A stretch of 64,000 bases of DNA, from the NCBI RefSeq assembly GCF_002105155.1, contig NW_019028980.1:1550001-1614000 (forward strand). The letters run 5' to 3'. The translations under genes and the position numbers were made by a program. A model generated the notes under the pieces. That model was not told the origin of the DNA and searched no databases. It saw only the letters and a list, made by a program, of their open reading frames with translations. The stretch's first letter is position 1, and every line of letters begins with the position of its first letter. Below, piece by piece: positions 14,001-24,161 of this stretch. This DNA comes from Lobosporangium transversale (lineage: Eukaryota > Mortierellomycota > Mortierellomycetes > Mortierellales > Mortierellaceae).

Positions 14001-14485
14001 TATGATCTGTTCTGGCTTTCCTCATAGGCTCGACGGTATGGACTGACTCCTTGAGATCCTGGCGGTGGAGCCCATTTGTTGCCATTGCTATTATAACTGC
14101 TGTTAGCGCTATTGTTGCTATTGATCTTGGATGCATTGGCACCATTACTCATGGCTTCCCTACGCAGATCCATACGCATCTGGGTCTTTGAATCAATCGC
14201 GATCCGTTCACCAACAAGTTTCCCAGAGCCATTTCCGCTGTTTCCCCCTGTGCTACCACCACTAGCATTGGCATTGGTATTGGCATTGGTATTGGTACTG
14301 GCACTGTTATTCCCATTTAAAGATCTTCCAGATCCAGACTGGAACCCTCTGTGATTGAGTTGTGATCGAGACGATTGAAGTTGAGAACGGACTGAAAAGA
14401 GGAAGCATGATGATGGCGATAATAATGCATTCTGATTAGAGCATCCAAGTCCTGAAGCACTATTGAGACGAGAGACTCTCCACAT
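11077..14485 (-). CDS. IFM1: Mitochondrial translation initiation factor IF-2
   Basis: This translational GTPase delivers initiator tRNA to the small mitochondrial ribosomal subunit. Exons are 14485-13180, 13083-12990, 12888-11654 and 11537-11077, totalling about 1031 residues. The N terminus is Arg/Ser/Asn-rich and suits a mitochondrial targeting peptide. After ~320 low-complexity residues an IF-2 N-like region ([16 protein letters not shown]) appears near residue 400. The G domain follows: GHVDHGKT at 487-494, DTPGH at 534-538 and NKCD at 588-591, then domain II and the C-terminal IF-2 domains. The protein is much longer than yeast Ifm1 or human MTIF2 (roughly 680-730 residues), the surplus lying in the disordered Ser/Ala/Asn-rich segment. 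Intron phases 1, 2 and 1 fit without loss of conserved sequence. The family call is firm; the symbol follows the yeast orthologue. Confidence 0.95.
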
Positions 14486-14965
14486 GATGTTTAAAGAAAG
14501 TGTTGGTATTTGACAGCTATCTCAGCGGGTTCACTCTCTCGATCTCAAGATAAAAGAATATTATATTCCCGGTTTTTGTATTCTTTTTCTGGAGGAGCGT
14601 TTCTTCCTTGAGTATTTGCTGAAGAACGTTCTAAGGATGAGGAGGATGAGGCTAAGGAATGAAGAAAAAAGAAGTGACTAAAAAAGAGAAGAGAAGAGAG
14701 AGGCGGGAGAAATAGTAAAAAATAAATAAATAAATGATTGAGGGACAAACACCTTCCAGCAACAAACCAAATGGGACTGCTATCCATTGCCAGCCCAGGT
14801 TTGGAATATTTGGGCGAGATGCCTGACCCTTAACGTAAACAACATTTGCCCTGAGGAAGCCACAGGAGCCTTCCTCATTGGCGACTTAGGCATTAACACA
14901 TTAACATAGTCGGGCACTCCCATTCACCTTTTTGGACACACACATTTCACTATCCCTGCTTTACG
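14486..14965. other. Divergent promoter region between IF-2 and uL13m
   Basis: This short shared upstream region separates two divergently transcribed mitochondrial translation genes, so co-regulation is plausible. No specific operator is recognised. Confidence 0.5.
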
Positions 14966-15920
14966 ATGTCTCAAGCTATTGGAAAGGTGGGATGGAGGGA
15001 AATTACTACCTTTTATTTTATATTTTTTTGTAATGATACCCTCTTTCTTCAATCTTTTATTTATTTATTTATTATTATCCTTTTTTTTCTTTTTTCCTTT
15101 TTATCTTCTTATCTCATGGTAGACTGCATTGGCATACGCTAGGGTATGGCACCTTGTTGACGCCAAACAAAGGGTTCTTGGCCGCATGTCTGTTGGCATT
15201 GCAGAGACTCTAATGGGGAAACACAAGCCTATTTATGACCCTGCATGTATGTACTTATATTTCTTTTTTTTTTTTTTCTAAGCAAATGCCTTGAAAACAT
15301 AATGATGAGAAAGAGGACAGAAAACAGGAAACAGGAAGCAGGAAACAGGAAAGCAAGGCAGGAAAAGAGGAAAACAGGGAAAGCAGGAATACAGGAAAGC
15401 AGGAAAATAAGGAAGCAGTTTATTCTCCCGATCCTTATGTTCTTTCCTTTTGTGTTTCTTTTTCCTCCAACTGTACTTCATTCATCTGGCATCGTTTTTT
15501 TTTTTTTTTTTTTTTTCTGACGCGGCTCTTTTTTTTTTTTTTTTTTTTTCTTGATCCGATCTGCTTTTTATTTATTTAAAAATAATAATAGCCGACTGTG
15601 GAGATTATGTTGTAGTGATCAACGCCAAGAGTGTGATGACCACAGGAACGAAAGCCAAGAGTAAACTTTACAGACATCATTCTGGATACCCTGGAGGACT
15701 TAAAGAGATCACTTATGAGAACTTGATGAACAAGGATCCGGATGCGGTCATTCGTAAAGCAGTCTCTGGCATGTTACCCAAAAACCGTCTTCGTGAACCT
15801 AGATTGGCTCGGCTCTTTGTCTTTGAGGGCGAGGAACATCCTTATAAAGATAATATCGTCAAGCGATATGATGAGCTTGGAAAGGAAACTCGTCTGGATC
15901 CTTCAACAGTTGAGGCATAA
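14966..15920 (+). CDS. MRPL23: Mitochondrial large-subunit ribosomal protein uL13m
   Basis: This is a bacterial-type L13 protein of the mitochondrial large ribosomal subunit. Exons are 14966-14986, 15123-15246 and 15592-15920, encoding 157 residues, close to yeast Mrpl23. Family hallmarks are the N-terminal [14 protein letters not shown] segment, VVVINAKSV in the middle, then [13 protein letters not shown] and [12 protein letters not shown], which form the RNA-binding core. Intron 1 starts with an unusual GTGGGA donor; intron 2 has GTATGT and contains long T tracts. The start codon is the only ATG giving a compact first exon (MSQAIGK). The gene is divergent from mitochondrial IF-2, a functionally related neighbour. 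Confidence 0.95.
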
Positions 15921-16199
15921 GGAAAAAAAAAAAAAGGAAAGAGTTTATATTTTGTGCATTATGGAAAATGGGAGTAAAAAAGAAACTTCTTAGTGTAATA
16001 GAATAAAGGATATTAAATTCATCATCATCATTGATATTATTAACAGTAACAACAACGTGCATTGGTAGCAGATCAGTGGAAACCAAAGTAGTAGCAAATG
16101 AGCAAAGCAACCCTTGATCTATATTATGTCCAACTTCTTTTTTCTCTATTTCTTTTTTTATTTTATTTTCTTCTTTTGCATTCCAGAGGGTTTCTTTTT

Positions 16200-16458
16200 T
16201 TATGATCGATTCCTTACTTCTGGGACTTGCTGCGACAATGCTCCAAAAGATGCTTCAGCCATGAAGCACAGACAATTTCTCAAATTAGTTACAAATCCTG
16301 TATCATTGTCTACTAACTGCACCAGATCAATAGTATGAAGTTGTTCCTTGATGGCAATAAAACGCAAGTTCAAGTTCTGACAGGTCAATGGGTATAACGG
16401 ACTATTGGTCATGCATACATATAATAGTCAAAGAGAAAGGTTAGCAAGAACTTACTTG

Positions 16459-16489
<31 letters not shown>

Positions 16490-19403
16490 GACACTATAAC
16501 AACGTGGAATTAATATGTGTAACGTTACCTCAATCGAATATTATTTTCAAGACAAATAATATCCGCCTCTGTTGTCTCATTGTCGACATGTCGGCGTAAC
16601 AGTTCGGATTCTTCCATGTATGGATCAATTGGCACGCTTTGAATGACTGCACGTTCACCACTAGGCAAGGGTGGTAACACTTTGGATCCTTGACTCGGGT
16701 CTCCTCCTTTAGCACGCTTCCTGTTAGGTACTACAAGTGTATAGCGACGGATATGGCGTGATCGATTGACAATGAAAATCTCTAGATTGAAAATCTTGCC
16801 TACAACCACTCTATCCGTCACTGGTTACATTGCAAAGGAAAAAAAAAAAAAAAAAAAAAAAACAAGAACCGTTACTTACTTGACCAAAATCAAATCAATT
16901 AAACAATCCAACAAACAAACAAACAAACAATAGTAAAATAGGCTTTACCTGCAAAGGATATAACAATGCCGTCGCCAGTATCTTGCTCTGCTCGCCCTTG
17001 TGTCACTTCAGTAAGTGCCTGTGATGCCAGATCCAAACCTAATCCAGGCGACATTGCATTTCCAGCGATGGTTGGGCGACCACTCTGTTGGGTGTTCCCA
17101 GGCACTGCCAAAGGCGCTTCATCTTCATCGCCCTCAGATTCACTTCCGGCGCCCCCATGCCCAATCACCGGAGAGCGGTAAGTAGATCCTTCTTGGACTG
17201 GGGCCAAACCACCCTGGTTATTTTCTGAAGGTCGACCATATCCCCAACCAAGACCACTCCTCCGATTGGCGCTGCTAAGAGCCGAATTAGTACCCCCTCC
17301 GCTTCCCCGTTGACCTTGGGGTGTATAATGTGCTGGAGTGCCATCTGAAACAACTGAAGAACGTCTTACACGCGATTCACGGTTGCTGTTATGTACAGGT
17401 GGAGAACCGCTGCTAGTGACACGTAGAGACATAGTTTTTTGTAACGAAGGATGCTGAGGTTGAGGACTTGAAGGCAAGGATCGATTCCTTTGATGAAGTT
17501 GATACTGGTGATGTTGTGAATTAGTTGGTGTCCCTGAGGAGCTATATGGCAATGATCCTGGAGGAGGCAACAGTCCAGAAGGATGTGATGGATGAGGCGC
17601 AAAAAGCTGTTTCTGTGATGGTCCTGCTCCTGGTCCTACTCCTACTCCTACTCCTACTCCTATTCCTGATGAAGCATTGTCTTGCTTTGTGATTTCCGAA
17701 ACATCCAAGAAACAATTCCAACGCGAATGAATTGTCTGCCCTTGAACACCGTCTACTTCTGGAACGCCTTGTAGAACGATTGTGACCTGACGTTGGGAAT
17801 CCTTTGGAAAAACTCCTGTCGGTACTAAACTCTCAGTCGAATGTCGATTATGTCCTCCAAAGGGTGTATTTCCAATAGCTGGACTGGTAGGATTCAATTC
17901 TGGATTTTCGAGTAATGAAACTGAAAACAAAAAAGTGACATGATCCGATGAATTCAAGACCATTGGAAGCTATCAAAAATTACAGTTAAAGCGAGAAAAA
18001 AGTCAGTTTTTTCTTTTTCATAGGATGTAAAATATAGTTTTTTTTTTTTTTTTTTTTTTACCTTTGTGAGCCCAGCAGAATCAAGAGGTGTGACAACTGC
18101 ATGAGTTACTTCCACATCCAGTTGAGTCGTTTTGAATTTTGCTCCATGTTCTGAATTGTTTTCAACTTCGATTGACATCATCAAGGGGTTTTCTGTAGGT
18201 GATACACGTGTGGTTCTCATTCGTACATTTAACGCGGAACGCACTGCAATGCTTCGACGTACACTTCTTCTCAATAGAGGCGCCATTGGAGGCGCTTGTA
18301 CCCTAGCACGAGGTGTATCTGGTCGATAGTGATGTTGGGGGGCCAGCGACGATGGGAAATTTGGATCTATTTTGTCGGTAGGTTAAGGATTAGTTTTTCC
18401 CTTTTCAAAAACAAGAAAAAAAAAAGGAGGGGCGCCTCGACTGGTTCTTATCCAACATTACCGTCAGACAGCCCTTCCAAGAGATTGACCATGTTGAAGC
18501 ACTCTACGTTGTACTGATCATCCAATGGTATCGCTGCTGGGACGACTTGATCTGTTGGACGATGCGAGACATGTGCGCTCAGCATAAGTACTGTGTTTGT
18601 TGCTTTGGTTTTCACAAAGGCTAGAGGTTTTAGATATACGCAAAACTGTCATGTCAATGCTGTGGTATAAGCAAATATTTATACATAATATAGGATGCAT
18701 CATTCGCTTTCATTCTTCCCTTTGAACTTACAAACTGGTACAGAAAATGGAAATATGGCAGTCCAAAGTCCATTAATGGGTCGAATCACAGGCTCTTTAC
18801 CAATCTCCAATGGATTATAAGTGTATGAATATAATAAAGTAGATTCCATGCGTCCTTGATCACCGCCTAGGGGGAGACGTCCTCCTCCACCATATGGACC
18901 GGGTGAACTAACAGACATTCGTTTATTGGTAGGACGTGAGAAGGGTCCATGTTGTCCTGGTCCTGATGAGGCTGCAGTTGCTAATGCAAGAGCATCGACA
19001 AAAGCTGCTTCTACCTGGATTTCTAGGGTTTGAAAGAATTCAGTGATTTGGCGTTCAGTTTCCTCATGTAAAGTTGACAGGTCATTCGGGAGAGAAATCT
19101 GTAAAAAGAACAAGACTGTCTCGTCTATTCACAATAATACGTTTAAAAAAAAAAAAAAAAAAAGTTATTTTGTGGTTAATCATTTCTTCTTGGTAATGTC
19201 TGCATCGCATTTGAATAAGATATAGGATGCTCTTTGCGAATTAAACAAGAAACAAAAAAGATGAGAAACGTGCCATAAAAGACATGAGTCCTGGGTTTTG
19301 CATGGATGATTAATTTGTAGTCCTCCTGAAGTGCTTCAATTTGTGCGTTTGGGATACGGATTTCCCAGTTTGAGTCGTTGAAGAGGGATTCCGAGGACCT
19401 CAT
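16200..19403 (-). CDS. TRS65: Trs65-like subunit of the TRAPPII complex
   Basis: Trs65 is a fungal subunit of TRAPPII, the Golgi tethering complex that activates Ypt/Rab GTPases. Well-supported exons are 19098-18732, 18620-18462, 18366-18062, 17969-16949, 16820-16529 and 16401-16200, with phases that join exactly (1,1,0,1,2). They give about 781 residues, plus an N-terminal piece of ~45 residues from the ATG at 19403. The evidence is the fold-level pattern of the C-terminal half. An Ig-like segment starts at DRVVVGKIFNLEIFIVNRS, and the gene ends with the family's usual ending, PLYPLTCQNLNLRFIAI followed by a DxxTGF-type segment. A ~200-residue Ser/Pro/Gly-rich insertion separates the halves. 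The 5' end is uncertain: no strong donor links the 19403 ATG segment to 19098 in phase, and an open segment in another frame upstream (19437-19340) could belong to a different first exon. Confidence 0.75.
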
Positions 19404-19740
19404 CCGCGCTTAATTCTGTTACAGGGCAGTCGAGGAGAGCTGGAAAACCAAAAAGACAGACAGTTGTTCCAAGGGATATGCAAATGCAAACGCAAATGCA
19501 GCTATAGCTTAAAGTGATGATGGACAAAAGTGGAAAAATGGGTGCGCGTGTAGTTATATCTTACAGCCTTGCCTCTCAATTGTGGCAACGCAGACAGTCA
19601 CTCACACTTTTTATCCAAAAGCGCTTTTTTTTTTTTTTTTTTTTTTTTCGTTCTCACATCAACATTCACTTCTTCATTATTCATCTTTATTCCCTCATTG
19701 TTGAAGGAGAAGTCGCTCTACCACCACCACTATCAACACC

Positions 19741-20213
19741 ATGACAGGTCCCATTCGGATTAGGGCGGCATTAGCGATTATAGCCCTCTGTTTCATTAGT
19801 CTTATTCTTGTGCCTTCATTCTTCCTCACCAGGTCTAAGGAATCGTTTTCTCTCAACAGCAGTCGTACTGGAAGCAACAGTGGTAGTCAAGGCAAACAAA
19901 GTGAAACCATATTTATCGACCCTTCCCTCAACTCTGGCGAGGTTATCATGCCTCAACTGGGAAACACCACAGCAAAGTACCGATCATTCTTCATCAATTT
20001 ATTTATTTTGTGTGTGATTACAATCGAGACCAGACCTTTTCTGGAACTAACGTCTTTTTGATTTTATAGAGCCGAATTAGGTCGAGCCACATGGAAGCTC
20101 ATTCACACAATGGCCTCAAGATACCCTATCAAGCCTAAACCGGATGAGAGGGCTGCTGTTAAACAATGGATTATGCTACTCTCGAGACTTTATCCTTGCG
20201 GTGAATGGTAGGC

Positions 20214-20244
<31 letters not shown>

Positions 20245-20626
20245 GCTATCTACCTCAACTTATTCAAATCCAACGCTCCCCAATCGTCCAACGAATGAAT
20301 ACTCTTTATTATTTTGTGATATCAATGGATCTGTATTCACTGTATCTCTTTTTTTTTTTTTTTTTTTTTGATTGTTTGAACCGTTTTCATTTTCCGGGGT
20401 TCTTTTTAATGCGTTCAGTGCGGATCACTTTCAACAGATGTTGAAGGAACATCCTCCACAGACATCCTCAAGAGCTGCACTGTCGAATTGGGCCTGCGCT
20501 GTCCATAACGTTGTCAATATACGCCTGGGGAAGCCAGAATTTGATTGCAGCACTCTAGCAGATGTATACAAGTGCGGTTGTGCTGATGAGTCGACGGAAG
20601 AGAAGGAAAAAGAAGACAATAGCTAA
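19741..20626 (+). CDS. ERV2: Erv2-type FAD-linked sulfhydryl oxidase (ER)
   Basis: The enzyme makes disulfides with molecular oxygen in the endoplasmic reticulum and passes them to protein disulfide isomerase. Exons are 19741-19976, 20070-20207 and 20419-20626, encoding 193 residues, close to yeast Erv2. A hydrophobic signal anchor lies at about residues 8-28. The Erv/ALR domain begins with TWKLIHTMA. The redox CxxC (YPCGEC) is at Cys122 and Cys125, split by intron 2, and the FAD-proximal WACAVHNVVN is followed by the structural pair Cys151/Cys168. A C-terminal CGC (177-179) matches the Erv2 shuttle disulfide and separates it from mitochondrial Erv1. Intron 2 has an A tract just after its GTAGGC donor and a T tract before the acceptor. 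Confidence 0.95.
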
Positions 20627-21338
20627 AAAGAAGCAAAGGAAGAAAAGAATAGAGAGGAACTGCTATTTCATGACCTCCAGAAGCCTCATGCTATAGTATA
20701 TTCGCCTTCGTCTGACTTTCATCCGGTATCCAACATTTTCACACTTCCGAATATCTTTATTTTTTTAACTCCTCTATCTAACGGCATCCTCCAAAGCCAA
20801 GACAAATCTTACGCTCCATAGAAAACCTTGATAACACATCTCAAGCTCTACACATTACTTCACCAATAACATACTAAAAAAATCAAAATGCTATGACACA
20901 GGGCAGAAACGCATGTAAAATAATATGATAAAACATAATATAAAGTGTATATAATAAAATAAAGGATTTAATTGATACTTTCTTTTTCAGCTAAAATATT
21001 ATCCAACTCATCTTTTCTACTTGTGCCACCCGAGAATAACCAATTGTTATAAAAGGCCCTTTTTTTTCTTGTTACAAGCTGAGAGGATACCAGCAAAGCA
21101 ATGGAACAGCAAAGTCAAGGAAACTAAAAAACCAAAGCTTATGGGTGCTTGCGAATAAGAATGATGATAATGTTTGTAAAGAACCAAAAAAAAAAAAAAA
21201 AAAAAAAAACTGCAGCAAATAATAAAGATACTGCCAGACTCTTCATCTATCTGCAGATGAACAGGCAGTCTAGAGAGCACTACAAGGAGGTGATCCGATG
21301 ATTGTATATCTTGGCCTGGGCCTACTGATCGCAAGGGC
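20627..21338. other. Intergenic flank, AT-rich
   Basis: This is the 3' flank of ERV2, with AATAAA-like motifs near 20955, leading into the first accessory repeat block. An A(24) tract lies near 21186. No gene is seen. Confidence 0.45.
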
Positions 21339-22612
21339 ACTTCATTTGAGAACCAAACTCATCATTGAGTTTTCCTACACACACCTACCCGATGTTTAGT
21401 GACTAGTTTTGTGCTCGCCACCAATTTTGGCATGATGGGACATGTATCGATTGCTTTCGACAATGCGATCGATTTGGCTCGATCGGGTGAAATGTGCCAT
21501 AAAGCATTTGCAACACAACAGTGGATTCTGTCTAGATGCAATCCTGACTATCAAAAGAGCATGACTGTTTTGGAATGTCTTTCTCAGGGTCTATTTTTTA
21601 AGGTTGCAGCTCCAGTTTGAGTTCTTTCAGCCTTACCAAAAACAAGCAAACAAACAAACTCTATTAGGACATTAGGACAGGATGGAAAGCGAGCACAGAC
21701 CACGGTAGGAAAGAAAGAGGAAAAGGATTATCCAAGATTGTCAAGACAGAAAGGAAAGCAGAAGATGGAGCAGACAGAAATAAAAGCTTATTAGTATCCC
21801 AGCAGTATCAAGGTTCAAGAAGAATTAAATACGATCCATCCGCAAGAGAGGACTGTTTTCGAAATAAAAGGAAAAAAGTAAAAAAATGCCAAATTGCAAA
21901 GCACTTTCCAAATGAGAAAAAGGTCCCACAATGACTCGATGCTGTAAAAGGCTGGTGACAAAAGAAAAGAAAGCGAGTCACTATGCCTCTGAGAACGTAT
22001 AAAAGGGTCTCGCTTTCCTCTCTTTCTTGGCTCCTCACCGCAAAGCAGCAGGCAACTGTTCAACATGTATCCACGAATTGATTGGTGCAACTTTAGCCGA
22101 GTAGCTCATGATATGCGGGGAGTGGAGTTGAAGCTCGGAGGGGTCTGTCCTGTCGGGACCCAGGTAGATTTCCTCTGAGTCTGCGAACCAGGTGGGGGAC
22201 GCGCAACCAGACCACCTCCTCGTGGTGCGCCCTGGGCTGTCTGCTCTCAGTAGCAGGCAGGCGAAGAGTCTGGCACCTCTTTCTTATTCATCACATCATA
22301 TCTATGCTATTCACAACTACTTGTCAACACTGTGGTATTCATGGTAGACATGGCTATATGGTCATGTCTTTCATGATAAGGAAGACGCAACCCTTGCTCT
22401 TGCCTCCGAGTCTTGTCTTGGCAAGCGCGCCACCAAATTGAAACATACGCACTCATCAATAACATCTTCAGCCTTGTTCTGGCGTTTTTTTTTTCTTAAA
22501 GTCGCTGAATGGGCGCCTCCATTTCGACAATTCCATCGCAACATGCATCTTCAGCCATTGAACATTTCTGAATTAGTCCAATTGGTCGAAGACATGAGCA
22601 TTTATCTTGGTA
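21339..22612 (+). repeat. Module C, copy 1 (dispersed repeat)
   Basis: This ~1.25 kb non-coding block is also found at 49431-50630 (direct) and, truncated and inverted, at 56160-56812. It includes an AAAC microsatellite, a purine-rich segment and a GC-rich segment at 22110-22280 with inverted repeats. No long reading frame is conserved. Copy 1 is clearly more diverged than the other two, so it is the older or the non-converted copy. Confidence 0.8.
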
Positions 22613-23635
22613 AAAATTAATTTCGAGAGCTAAAATTTACCTATCACTTAGCTAATAACGAAGTAAGCAGAAGCCCATGCATTAATGATCTTACTTCGGG
22701 CTGGGAAATCGTTCAATGAGGCAGACTTACGAGATGTCTGGATTCAGCGACTAGACCTTGGACATGTTATGTATATTTGGATTTATTCTGCTACAATAGG
22801 ACGATTTGGAGAAGATTAGCCTTTTATGTCATCCCAAATTCATTAGCCTTAAGATTGCCACCGAAAGAAAAGGTAGCCACAAATGGTGACGGCAAAAGCG
22901 TACAACTTTGGGATACCTGGCCAGGAAGCCGATCAGCGCACTTATTATATATGGTCTGTGGTATACTCGCCCAATAGCTATTAGATTGCATCACCTAGCC
23001 AGGCTGGAGCGATACATCTGTAGAATACAACACGGTATGGCCCATATGATCATACAAAGCTAATTATGCAAGTAATTACTCCGCCCATTGGGCGATACAT
23101 TGTATCGTCCAGTTTGGATGGTACGGTGCTTGTCTAGTTTTGCGAAGCATAGCGGAAGGCACCAAGTGTTCGCTTGAGAGTCAGTTATTTGCCTCTTGCA
23201 GGAAGCGGATGTCTATCTGCCCTTCAGAGTTTTCAATCAGGCCAAAATCTCCACGTTTCGGAGCCGCAAAATTAAAATTATGCCGTCTTGGTCTTTAATG
23301 CTTCAGCCATTGGCTATCAAATTGCCTATGGCTACATTAATGGAGACGTGTGTGTAAGAAACGCAGACAAGACAACTCACATATGCCCTGTAGGGAAACG
23401 TTAGTAATCTGCGATGTACCATCCTCATCTTCAGGCGACCTTATTTGAAGCGTAGCAAAGTAAGAGACATTTTTAAATACCGAGTTTTCATTGCTCCAGA
23501 GCTCTCGATTATTTTCACATTCTAACTCCCTTCGACTCTCATTTATGAATACATTTTCGCAGAATAAACGAAGCTTGTCAGATAATCTCCTTAATAACTT
23601 AATTCACTTAAAGATAGTTTTAGATCAACCCACCT
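22613..23635. other. Unassigned accessory DNA
   Basis: No supportable gene or repeat match within the window was seen here. Open frames are short and without recognisable motifs. Confidence 0.4.
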
Positions 23636-24050
23636 TTGGCAGCGGAACGTTTCTCAATCCTTTCCCGGGCTCGCTGGGCTGATGTGATTGAGACCTCAAG
23701 CTCTTTAAGCACTTCTCTTGGTGGTTACTCGGTTTTAAGAGCACTTCAAGCAAGAATCTTTACCACCTTTACATCGCGCAACTTGACGCTTTACATAGTT
23801 TATCATTGCAGACAGTTATGTACAAAAGTTTTATTGAATTCAATGAATAGATTTTCAACAATGCTGACATGCGAGAAGCGCCTTGAAAGGAGAGAGGGCC
23901 AACATCGAAGAGTTAAAGAACAATGTTGTTTTGGCCACTTGGCTGACACAAGCTATGCATTGAAAATAAACCGCTTTCCTCAATTAACCCCACGCCATTT
24001 CAATTACCGAACCAGTCAATTAGCCCAAAAAAAAAAAAAAAAAAAAAAAG
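23636..24050 (+). pseudogene. Decayed coding fragment adjoining the LRR gene
   Basis: Read in shifting frames, this stretch shows a helical pattern ending in an ER..IEELKNNVVLATWL-like motif. A related decayed stretch lies at 55400-55680 (ERGAIEALKNDIVMAVWL). Both sit next to the 3' end of an LRR gene or fragment, on the opposite strand. Stops and frameshifts rule out an intact gene. The parent family is not identified. Confidence 0.4.
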
Positions 24051-24161
24051 ACCAAAGTTGGCCAGACAATTTGTATGTCCCTATAGGTATAAGACTCGAT
24101 TAATTTATAAAGGGTAAAAGCCGCGTTAGTCTTAAGTACTTCTGACACTACAAGAGCTCCT

